Position numbers and translations under genes: made by a program. DNA of 64,000 nt from Ephydatia muelleri (Eukaryota; Porifera; Demospongiae; Spongillida; Spongillidae): assembly GCA_013339895.1 (NCBI GenBank), contig JABACO010000014.1, positions 8,103,892-8,167,891 of the forward strand, in the 5' to 3' direction. A model generated the notes under the pieces. The model saw only the letters and a list, made by a program, of their open reading frames with translations, made no database searches and was not told the origin of the DNA. Positions 1 through 22,975 of the stretch are shown here, in pieces; positions within the stretch are counted from its first letter, which is position 1; the number at the start of each line of letters is the position of its first letter.

Positions 1-1957
1 GATTCGTGAGCAGATGTGGCTTATGTGGCAGATAGGCATCATGACTGCTGTGTTGAAGGAAAGCCAACAGAATAGAGGTTTACAAATTTGAACTCATTGT
101 CGCATTGCTACTCCATTTTTAACTTTGCATATGTAATGTCGGGTAGATGATCGGCATGCGCGATAGCGTATAGGTAGTGTTCGGCATCCATGTGTTATTA
201 TTTAAAGGGAACGTAGTTGCTTTAAACTATACTTACTGCGTCCTAAGACAATCCAGAAGGATGGTTTTTAACCTGTTTGAAATAATGAAATGTCTTCTTT
301 GAGGCTCTGTATTGTGTTGAAAGTGCTGTTGCCGAACACTCCCTACTGCCGACCATACCTCACATTACCCTACTGAGAAGACAAAACGGATTATTTGTTA
401 CCTCCATGCCAAGTATCGCCCATCAGTTCTGTACACCTCATGTTCTGTGTGTGAATGGCTCGATTGTGTGCGGGTCTTTTATACGGACGCCCTGCGTGGC
501 ACGCGCTGCTGCCAACTATCGACCTGTATTGTTTGGTATGCCATCGGGGTCTCCCGTTTAAAAATACCATATTCATGTGTATACCACTGACTGTGCATGG
601 TATGGCTGTGCGGGCGTATACAGGCGCCCTGCGTGGTACCCTGCTGGCTAGCGAGCACCAACCATCGTCTCTATAGTGTTTTGTATGCATGCATGGCATT
701 ATAAAATGCGATTGGGGTCCACAGATATCATCTTTAATTAGCTCTCGTGGATGAAGTCATTGAGCGTGAGTGTGCTCTTCCATCCTGTCAGTTTTTATAA
801 TTTGTTTGGTTTTATGCAGTGCCAAGTACGTGTACAATTTCCGCATGTACAACTGCTTCCGTCATAGGGTTTACGTGACGCAAGCGCTTTAGTTCTGTAG
901 ATTCAATTCCATATACAGTGTAGCACTATAAACAGCAGGCTAAACCTATAACTTCCAACAGTTTTGAAGGCGTGTACAGTGTAAATAGAATTGTTAAAAG
1001 CCTGGAGAACAAAATGTTAAAACTGGGTTAACGTCTCTTACTCCGCAAATTCATTTTTTTTTACCCATGCACATTTTGATTAGTTACACCAAAAGCCGTC
1101 TGCTGAACCTAGAGGATCGTATATACTTACCGTATTAAACAAGCAGTGCGAAAAACATAATATAAATAATTTGTAGCTTATAATTATTATAATACATATA
1201 TTTTCCACATGGTACATGGCAGCAAAAACTAAGATAAATGAATAAATAAATATGATAATAACAATGCATATGAAATAGTGGAATATAATAAAATATGAGT
1301 TTCTTTAATAATAATGAAGGGAAGGTATGAGTCCTATCCCATCAGCCATGTCCAATGCACTTCATTTAATGCGAGAGCATCGGAGACATTAAATTGGTTA
1401 CTCTGATGATGGCTAACGATCCTCATGTTACTTATAATTTACAAGCAACACAAAATACATGCAAACTGCTATTATAGGACCTGCATGGACAAAAATTGAT
1501 TGAGGATTGACCCTGATGAGGCTAAGCCATAATCATTGGAGCTTAATTAATGAGTGCCTACTCAGAAAGTCATCCATCTCTAATGTAATCCTATCTACGG
1601 AGATGGACAACAGGTGTGATCGTTTTGTTTAGTGTATCCCATATGGTGGCAAATAAATGTATGCCAAAATGTGTTTATTGAACTCAATGGAGGTACTGCC
1701 GCGATTCCAATTACTGATGGTGTGACATGTATATATATCCGTTCCAATTATTTTTGGAGAGCAATCGCCCTGCATTAATTGATCCAATACTGCTGCCGTG
1801 AACGTGCGATCAATCAAAGGAGTACTGTACAAAAAAAATGAGCGCCGGTAGCTCGGACCTAAGAGGGCGCTACCGATACAATCTGTTCTGCAGATTGTTC
1901 TTTCTGTAAGTACTATGGTGTTTAAAAAAAGATATTCAATAATCGTGTTACGTATAG
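1..1957. other. No gene recognised
   Basis: Only short ORFs with no family resemblance occur here, the longest being 102 aa at 391-699 on the minus strand. The stretch 1140-1320 is very AT-rich. I see no RNA gene or mobile-element protein. It would contain the 5' end of the plus-strand ABCC4-like fragment if that has an upstream exon, but I cannot identify one. Confidence 0.5.
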
Positions 1958-2490
1958 ATGGGTAGAACCTCTCCTTTGGACTGGATGTAAGCGAAAACTT
2001 ATGCAAAGTGACCTGGACGTGAAAGTAGAGGAATTAGATTCTACAAAGTTATTGAACACGTTCAATTGGTGAGGTTGCTGTGGCAACAGTGAACCGATTA
2101 TTTGACTTTTCTCTGCATGCGCCCGTATACAGGTACTGGAACAAGGAGCTCGAGAGAAAGAAAAGAGGGAAGCCTGCAAGGTTGGGTCTAGCCATCGTTA
2201 TGTGCGTTTGGTGGAGGCTGATTGTACAAGGAGCGCTTAGTTTCTGCGAGGTACTATCACTAAATACTTGTAGCGCATGCAAGTTCTCCCAATGCAATGA
2301 TTATTGAGTCTGACGTTTCGTGGATTGGTCAGATTGGTGTGAACGTTGTCCAATCAGTTGTGACTGGACTTCTCAGCCAGTACTTTGCACAGCAATACCA
2401 TTCATCAGTGGACACAAGAAATGCGTACATTTATGCTGCATGTAAGCTCTCGACTTTCGTATGGCTATGTGTTTATGATGTTCTTTGTTA

Positions 2491-2550
<60 letters not shown>

Positions 2551-4510
2551 GTGTGCTCGCGCGCGCGGTGTGTGCGTACATGTATGTGCATGTGTCTCTG
2601 TGTGCGTGCGCGCACTCAGGCCTGGTAGCAACAGCTCTGGTGGTGCTGCTATTGCACTCCTTCTCTTATTTCATTGGACAGAAGATAGGAATGATTGTCC
2701 GTGCAACCCTCACAGCAGCTATTCACCAAAAGGTAGTGTACGTAAAGTCGCATGCAGGCATATGACAATCTTCCTCTTTTGTGGTCAAATTGGGCACAAT
2801 ACTGTGCCGAACGTGCCCGTGGCACAACTGGTCTTAGCGCTACAACTTTGTTCGGCAAAACCGTTTACTTTTTTTGTAGCGATCAACATTTTGTTCAGAT
2901 TGAGGATAAGCTTGTAATTCGTCGGCAATGGTTTAGGCCAGCCATTCTAAATTCTGATTTGTCCTCTACCTGCTTTATTATTAATCAGTATTTATTAAAT
3001 TATCGGTATTACTATTATGCTAGCTTTTAATGCAACGAAAACACTGACAGAGCTGGTGGAATGTACTGTCGCCCGATTTCATTACCCAACTACAAAATTC
3101 ACTCCTCCTGAACTTTGTATTTAAAAGCAGGAACATCATATGTTATACATGTATAACATACTACCACAGTATAAGTCGGTAGTTAATGAAACGCAATAGT
3201 TAATAAACCAATTAATATTACATGTTAAGTGACAACATTATTTGGCAGAGAAATCCAAATGTAATGACATTCTATTGCATGTGAATCTACACTTTCTGAA
3301 GGCACTGTGGCAATCAATAGATAAGAGTTTCATTGAGTGACCACAGAGGTTGTCTGATTATATGTGGCTTTTGGAAAATTTTATCAAGAGGAAAGCCAAG
3401 AAGTCCTCACTATAACACATCACTAACTCAAAATAATTGTGCAGTTTCTGAAAGCCTGCTAGCAGTACAAAGTAAATGGTGATCTAGTGAAAATTTTCTG
3501 ACTGTCTGTCGTTGCAACAAGTGGATGGCAAAAGTATTATATAACACTTCACATGGCTGCATTCAGATTATGAAGCTCAACCAGGCAACAGTTGGACAGG
3601 TGTCTACTGGACACGTGGTCAATCTTGCATCAAGTGATGCCCAGAAATTTGACCAAGTAAGTACCCTTTACTGGGCTATCAAGTTATAAAATGTATCGTC
3701 TGCTGTTAGGCATTTGTATTTATCCATCTGTTATGGATAAGTCCACTTCTACTGGTGGCCTCCACCTACCTTCTATACACAAAATGTAGTGTTGGGCTGG
3801 CAAGTCTAATCCCTATTGAGGTAATAATCATAGCACTGCCTATTCAAGTATTCCTTTCCGAACATTCTCAAGTGAAAAGTATGTCACCATTTTGTGTAAT
3901 TGCAGTGACTGGCACTTGAATTATTTATCTCCCTCCACTACTGTAGATTCAAGTCAGCCATTTGGACAGACAAAAGAATTAAAATCATGAATGAAATAAT
4001 TTCAGGGATGAGAGTAATCAAGATGTATGGATGGGAGGATGCTTTCAGAAGAGTAGTCAACCAACTTCGAAGGTATGAAATCAAGAAATTAACAGCGGGA
4101 GGGCCTAACTAGAATAATAAAATGATTTTGTATTCTATTTTCTGAACAGCAAGGAATCTTTATGTGTACTAAAGGCAGGATTGCTGAATGGTAGCAATCT
4201 GGCTATTGAATACATGACAGCCCCAGTGATGATGTTTGGCATATTCTCAATTCACATGGCAACGGGTGGCACTTTGACAACCAGAAGTATTTTTACAGCT
4301 CTTTCACTTCTTACAGTGATCCAAAAATATGTAATGCGTTTATATGTAAAAGGCGTATTTTCTGTGATTGAAGTAAATGTTGCAACTTCAAGAATAAGGG
4401 TACATTTTAGACATTTTAAAGTATAAATTTTATAGACTTTTTACCATTTAGGAATTTCTGGAATTGGTTGAAGGCAATTCAGCAAACGGCATGCAAACAG
4501 AACATGAAGG
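1958..4510 (+). pseudogene. ABCC4/MRP4-like transporter, N-terminal half only (copy 1)
   Basis: Nine exons can be read with GT..AG borders: 1958-2068, 2133-2250, 2333-2441, 2620-2732, 3567-3656, about 3712-3880, 3948-4072, about 4150-4400 and 4453-4510. In order they encode the cytosolic N-terminus (WVEPLLWTGCKRKL), the first ABCC membrane domain (GHVVNLASSDAQKFDQ, MNEIISGMRVIKMYGWEDAF) and the start of the linker to nucleotide-binding domain 1. The layout matches human MRP4 exon by exon. No nucleotide-binding domain follows; antisense LINE sequence begins 20 bp after the last donor. Exon 6 lacks one T near 3868, which shifts the frame; copy 2 has that base. It cannot make a working exporter and is best called a truncated duplicate of the gene at 7003-19891, to which it is inverted. 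Confidence 0.85.
2492..2547. repeat. (GT)n microsatellite in an ABCC4-like intron
   Basis: About 28 GT units sit between the third and fourth exons of the ABCC4-like fragment. The same intron has a shorter run at 59120-59165 in the other duplicate, and a long CA run at 19018-19162 in the inverted minus-strand gene. The repeat therefore predates the duplications and has changed length since. Confidence 0.95.
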
Positions 4511-4530
4511 TATAAATACAGCATTTTTAT

Positions 4531-6341
4531 TCACTTGGACAATGTTTTTCTCCAATTAGCTAATGAAAGTGAAAAAAAACTGGATGACAAAATAAATAAT
4601 GACAAGCAATCACCAGAGACTGCTATATGAACAAATCTACAGAAACCTCCACATTGGCGAAGGAGTACCAAAGCAACTTGGGAATCAAGGGATCCAACTT
4701 CCTTCAACAGAGCCAAGAATTTGGAAGCACCTGCTCTCTTCTCTGCAATAAACTTTGCACAGAAAATAGTGTCTCCAATCGGGGCCCCAAGAATTTCAAA
4801 GTTAAACGCATTACATTTTTTCATCTCTGATGGAAATGGTTGAAGGTCACAATCCCCATAGAGTTCACATTTCGAGGAGTTAATCACGAGACCTAGTGGT
4901 GGGCCAAGATCTTGAATGATACTGAGTGCCTGCACAACGGCTTGCTTTGAACCAGAAATAACGCCAACATCAATGTACCAGGCATGGAATAAAAGGTCAA
5001 AAAAAATTGGATCAGATGCAATAGCCGATAGCACTTTTTGCAGAACCAAACAGAACAAAAGAGGGCCCAAGGGATCACCTTGTTGGACTCCAGATTCTGA
5101 CATTATAGTTTCCATTGGAGACCAGAGCAAATAGTGTTGACCATAGCACCATGCAGCCCACTGGAGGAGCTCAGGGAAGTGTGCCCTGCACTCATCAAGA
5201 AGTGCCTGACGGGAGACTAAATTAAATGCGTTACGCAGATCAATTTTCATCACTACAAAGTCCTGCTCATTCTGATGTTCCTCAATGCAACTTCTCAAAC
5301 CATGTACAATCTTCTCTGCACCAGAGGGACAAGCAACCCCAAATTGATGAGTTGAGAAGTAATCCGAGGCCTTTCCCTTTGTGATTTGGCATAGACACTT
5401 GCCTACTAAACGCCTAAGGGTTTCGCCAACTGCAATGGTCGAATATCAGGAGAAGAACCAGGTTTGTCTTTGGTCAGATTTCCACCAGCAAGGAACTTGG
5501 AGACGACATTACTAACACTACCGTAGCCAAGAGGTTCACTATACTTCTAAGGGATGAACAGATGGATGACTGCATTGTGACTTTGGTGGCATCAAGCAAA
5601 TGCTGCACCCGCAATCGGAGGGACCACAAGCAGTGGATTTGGTAAAGGACCTCAAGACAGATAGAATGTCAAAGGTATTGGGGAGGATAGAAGGGAAATT
5701 TGATGTGTCGTTTGGTGGGCATACTGGAGGTGGGCCCTTAGGATGTTTTGCTTGCAAAAGCTGCCAGGTGGTATCATTATTAGGTGCAACCCCTGATGAA
5801 GTTAAATTTGGCAGGCCTTTCCATATAAACCCTCCTTTGCTAACCCGATGGCTAAGCGAATGTTGTGATCTGAGCTACTTGTGTGAGCTTGACGGGTTCT
5901 AGTTGTCACTTGCTGAGATGCATGCTCCCATAGAAATCCAAACTGGCCTTTGGACCATTAATCACATAGGTGGTTGATGGGGAGAGGCTTGTGGTGACGT
6001 CCCCTCCGTTTGGGAGCCACAAGTACACACTTCGGGAGCATAAAAAACTTCAGCCAAGCCTCCTCACTGTTTTCGTGTAATATTGAATGGAATGCTGCAG
6101 ATAAAACACCTGCAAATGCTGGCCTGGATTTGATAGGGATGTGTCGGATGGTACTGCAATGAAGCAAGCACACATCTTCAAAGGAAGGTAGCTGGGTTGT
6201 GGCATCAGTATTGGATGGACTATCTTGGCTTAGTTGTACACCAGTGCTTGCAGGTTTAAGTGAGCATTTCCCTTGATGAGATTGGAGATGTGAAGAAGCA
6301 ACCAAGTGAAAACAGTAAGAACAGATTATTATTTTATACAT
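4531..6341 (-). mobile_element. LINE (restriction-endonuclease type), 5' part and reverse transcriptase, copy 1
   Basis: On the minus strand this reads first a Cys/His finger (CSYCFHLVASSHLQSHQGKC at about 6275-6330), then an N-terminal region (6341-5958, 5757-5539), the pre-RT block KFLAGG..., and an RT domain (5298-4531) with GVQQGDPLGPLLFCLVL. The finger plus the related C-terminal pieces elsewhere point to an early-branching LINE of the R2/NeSL/R4 kind. The RT active site reads WYIDVG instead of the usual Y-x-D-D, so one catalytic aspartate is missing. Stops and frameshifts separate the ORFs and the C-terminus is lost. It is inactive as it stands. Confidence 0.85.
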
Positions 6342-6436
6342 GTATAATTATACATCAACCTTGACATACAAACCCACACACACACACATAAAAACATACA
6401 TACATAATACATGACTATGGAACTAACACAACACGC

Positions 6437-6900
6437 ATTTAATCACTGTCCAGCTGAGCCAGGATTGGTGGAGACCTGGCTAGCAAAGCTCTTGAAGTGG
6501 CACGCATAAGTTTGAAGTTAAGATGGCCATAAATGTCAGATAGTACCTTACCCTTGGGCCAAGCAGATCCCACAGAGAGAAGAGAAGCCAGGTGAGAAAA
6601 GGTGCATTGTGCCTCATCACCCCAGGCTCCATAGGTCTCATAGCAAGTGGAACACAGGACCAGCCCAGCTCAGCACACTTCACATCATTAGTTAGCTCTG
6701 TGCTTGCGTTCCTCGGCTGATCGGGTGGCTGCACCTGTGTTAGCACTAGCCTCAGATAAGATGGCAGATGATAGGGGAGAAGAAACTGTAAAGTCAAATG
6801 CGGCAGGTTTCCCCCTATCCCAATTGCCCACCAATATGTCATAAGTATTATGAGAACAATATGACATACAATAATAAGAATGCACTATAGTTAATAACAA
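6437..6900 (-). mobile_element. LINE C-terminal tail, same family, copy 1
   Basis: The minus strand encodes DILVGNWDRGKPAAFDFTV, then RKHRANDVKCAELGW and RALLAR before a stop at about 6437. The P/D...FD-x-x-V layout is that of the C-terminal restriction-like endonuclease region of R2-type LINEs, and it matches the better preserved tail at 51885-52990. It lies upstream, in the same orientation, of the 5' part at 4531-6341, separated by a short CA-rich stretch (about 6370-6390). The two are thus parts of different copies arranged head to tail. One frameshift separates the two halves of the ORF. Confidence 0.75.
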
Positions 6901-7002
6901 ACTACAGGTGTGTTTTTGTTGTTGTTAGAAGTACACTTGCTAGTGGACTCAATGGGCAGTGAAATTATGAGATGCATTGTGTCCTGTCCCATTGTGACTC
7001 AA

Positions 7003-19891
<12,889 letters not shown>

Positions 19892-20328
19892 CTGTACGTA
19901 AGAAGATTGAATGATTTTAACAGTACAAAAACAATAACAAACAAACAAATAATAAAAACACCCAATGTTCTTTCCTCCAATCAAACAATGACTTACAGAA
20001 AAAACAGCCTGCAGAACAGGTTGTATTTGTAGCGCCCTCTTAGGTCAGAACTAGCGGTGCTCATTCTTCATAACGAAGTGTGACCTTTAACATATACAAC
20101 AAACAAGTATATGTGTGATGGGACGTCAGTGTCTACGACACAGACAGCATCCGCCTGTGGTTATCAAACACCCCTGATTCAGATTAAGTGACCATACAAT
20201 GGGTTCCTTGATTACTCACGGGTGTTTGCGGCCGGACAGTAGGTTGGATAATTAAGCGATACCATTATTTAGTATGAGCCACCAAGAAAATATCTAGCCG
20301 CATCTCATTTATACGATATCTGTTTTTG

Positions 20329-20360
20329 CAGAGATCATATATTAGAATATATGATCTCTG
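20329..20360. repeat. Perfect 15-bp hairpin
   Basis: CAGAGATCATATATT is followed by AG and its exact reverse complement. Similar imperfect hairpins built on AGAGATAATATAT occur at about 29820-29842, 37598-37623 and 43143-43170. They may be small foldback elements of one kind. Confidence 0.8.
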
Positions 20361-20514
20361 GTTTTTGCAAGCACATATCATACTCGTCTTATGACATTGC
20401 GAGGAGAGAAAAAGCTCATGAAAACACTCTACCACAGCTATACATAAGCCATAATTGCACATGAATGGTTCTGCGCGGGCCCGTTTCCACATCAATGCAA
20501 CTTTGGAATGGGAG

Positions 20515-20595
20515 TAGTCTCGTACCCAGACCCACCATGACGTACGCTTACAGTATGTAGTTTATACAGTACTGGTGGGTCTGGGTACGAGACTA
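20515..20595. mobile_element. 81-bp MITE-like foldback element
   Basis: Perfect 23-bp inverted ends (starting TAGTCTCGTACCCAGAC) enclose about 35 bp. The termini share TAGTCTCGTxCCCAGAC with the RecQ-carrying element at 53239-55165, so both probably use the same transposition enzyme. A flanking target duplication is not evident: the two 9-mers agree at only 4 positions. It lies about 170 bp upstream of the RAG1-like gene. Confidence 0.7.
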
Positions 20596-20761
20596 ATACT
20601 TGAGCGGTCTTTGCGCACCAACCGACCCGTAGAAATCTGTAAGCGAGTAATATAATGATCAACACACATAGGAGAGTATATACATATCGCTCTTAAATGG
20701 CCGACTATTTTTTTAACCCCAGAATAAGGCAGGAGTTTGTATGAATAATCACAGTATTTTA

Positions 20762-22746
20762 GAATGGAGATACACGCAAAGAAAGTCGAAGAGCGATGCA
20801 GAGTGTGTGGCCGCTTCTTAGTGGCAAAAAGATGAGGAAAACATATAACTGCAGACAGGATTTGCACTCCAAATTCCTTATTAACACCTCCCTGGATACA
20901 ATTGGCACCCACCCACCATCCTTTTGCTATCGGTGCAAACGAGACAAACATGGGCCAAACAGTGAGTGGAAGGCCCACACAGAAGTTGACTGCAAGGTAA
21001 TATAAAAATACTTGACTACATGTATATGAATCCAATTTCTTATCATACTCAGATATGTCATCCAAAACCACCACTGCACAAGATATCACCCACAGCAGGC
21101 CGACCAGCCCACAATAGTCCAGCTCAGATTATTGCAGCCATAAGTGGAATAGCCCCTCCCATGCAGACAGGCCTTTCAGTGCAAGACCATATATTTGCCA
21201 GTACCAACAATCCAGACATACTGGACCAACTTCGGTGTCCCTTGTGCCTGACAATTGTGCACCAACCACTGGAGCTGCCATGTAGGGCACTGGTCTGCAC
21301 AAACTGCATCGTACACTGGTTCATGGCCTCCAACTGCAGTGAGGTCAAGTGTCCATGTTGCATCCTGGACCCTCCGCTGGCTCCTTCACAGCTGAAGCCC
21401 GCACCACCACTCATTCAGACACTGCTGGTGGATATAGTGGTACAGTGCCAGCAAACCTGTTGGAAGGAGATACGGGCTGAGTACAGCACTCACAAGTGTG
21501 CAGAAGAACCTGGACCTTCAGATGCTGATGTGCAGACAGCGTGTCATGTGCTCAGAACACTGGCTTCCACCAGCTCTCAAACGATCACAATTCCTACTGG
21601 AGGAACTGTTGCGTACAACATACATGTATGTCTCTTTCACGGGCAATATTGCTCCGCTGGTGCTATACTAAAGCCAATCTGTTTATCTAAACAGTTAACA
21701 CTTTGCAGTCAACAACATATTGATCAGTTGTTTCTTGGTCATATAGTGTAAGTTGTTTGCTAACTACGTTTTCCTGCAACGTGCAACACTTTTTTTTCTT
21801 GCACAACATGTGTACAGTAATAATTGGCTCCCGCGAAAGAGATATATTGTTTCTTATACATCATATTTTCTCCTTAGCCACTCACATTTATGCGTATCAC
21901 GCATGCTCGTACCCCTACTGGGACAGCCAGTGCAAGAACCATGAAGCGCCGCTGCAAGGAAATGCAAATGGTGCGAGATGTAGTCAGCCAGGGAGAGTCT
22001 TCTGCACTTCTTTGCAAGGAGCTACACTACCTTGCCCTGGCAGAACGGCAAACACTACTGCAAGAGGCTGGATTAGTGAGCACAGTTGGAGCAGGTGAAG
22101 CACTGGCTATTAAAGCTGGCCTTGGACTACCATGGGCAAAACTACGAATGCTCCAAAGGTGACTAAATGATGTAAAGATATGACATATACAGTAATCACT
22201 TACATTCCATAGGTGGTTGAAGGCATCAGGGGTGTCGATTGCCTGTGAAGAAAATATGAGAACAGTTGCTAGTGGAATGATTGGTGACAATCTCCATGGG
22301 GAGATGGTTCTCTTTTCATTTAATCTAGCCTCTGATGGAGAGGAGCTGCGTGCTGCTCCACTTGTCTACATGCCAGACCTCAACCAACAGATTCTGAAGA
22401 TGTTGGAAGAGAACCATAGGTAAAGAGCAACTGATGATGGCAATTACGATGAAGATTTGTATGTGTGCACAGAACCAGAAGGCTTACCTGGCACAATGGC
22501 TTCATCCCAGACAGTGAGGTGTGGGTGAAGTTTGGTGGTGACAAGGGAGGAGGCACCTTCAAGATGAGCTTCCAAATTGTCAATGTCCCTACACCGAATT
22601 CTGTACACAATACATGTGTATTCTGTTGCTTTGCTGCTGATGACAGTGTCTGCAAAGTGCACTTGATCGCTACAGGGGACCAGGTCAAAGAGCTACAGGG
22701 AATGAAGTTACAGTGTATAATCACATGCATAGTGAACACTGAATAA
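20762..22746 (+). CDS. RAG1-like protein: zinc-binding region, RING finger and start of a RAG1-type core
   Basis: Five exons fit with matching phases: 20762-20996, 21053-21625, 21878-22158, 22213-22419, 22479-22746. Exon 1 has CRVCG, then HPPSFCYRCK and W-x2-H...DCK, completed as C-x2-C by exon 2 (DCKICH). This is the spacing of the zinc-binding region before the RING of RAG1. Exon 2 has a RING (CPLCLTIVHQPLELPC, CTNCIVHW, CPCC). Exons 3-5 resemble the early RAG1 core: TMKRRCKEMQ, LALAERQTLLQEAG, GEALAIKAGLGL, then VKFGGDKGGGTFKMSFQI, where the D may equal the first catalytic Asp of RAG1, and CVFCCFAADDS. About 520 aa; the second Asp and the Glu of a DDE site are absent. One A is missing in the A5 run near 20828, shifting exon 1. 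Similarity is from memory; no search was run. Confidence 0.65.
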
Positions 22747-22975
22747 TATAATATTATTATTATACATGTACATGTCACAGTACTTGCATGCAAATGCAAA
22801 TGTATGGGAATATGATCCGTCATACAGAGACACTAATACAAAAACTGACCCATGATGTTGTATAATACTGATATGAGTGAGGCTTTCAACTGCCCAGTAT
22901 ACAGCAACATGCAGCAGAAATATAAATATACATGTACTAAGATTACAATAAGTTTCTACTGCACAAAGGGCAGTT

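Noticed and set aside
391..699. 102-aa minus-strand ORF repeated at 57037-57345
   Set aside because: It is conserved only because the whole 7.4-kb block is duplicated. Overlapping ORFs in other frames are equally open, and no family is recognised.
20506..20604. 9-bp target duplication around the 81-bp MITE
   Set aside because: The flanking 9-mers agree at only four positions, so no duplication is claimed.
22380..22823. 147-aa minus-strand ORF opposite exons 4-5 of the RAG1-like gene
   Set aside because: The plus strand has phased exons and clear motifs. The minus ORF is its shadow.
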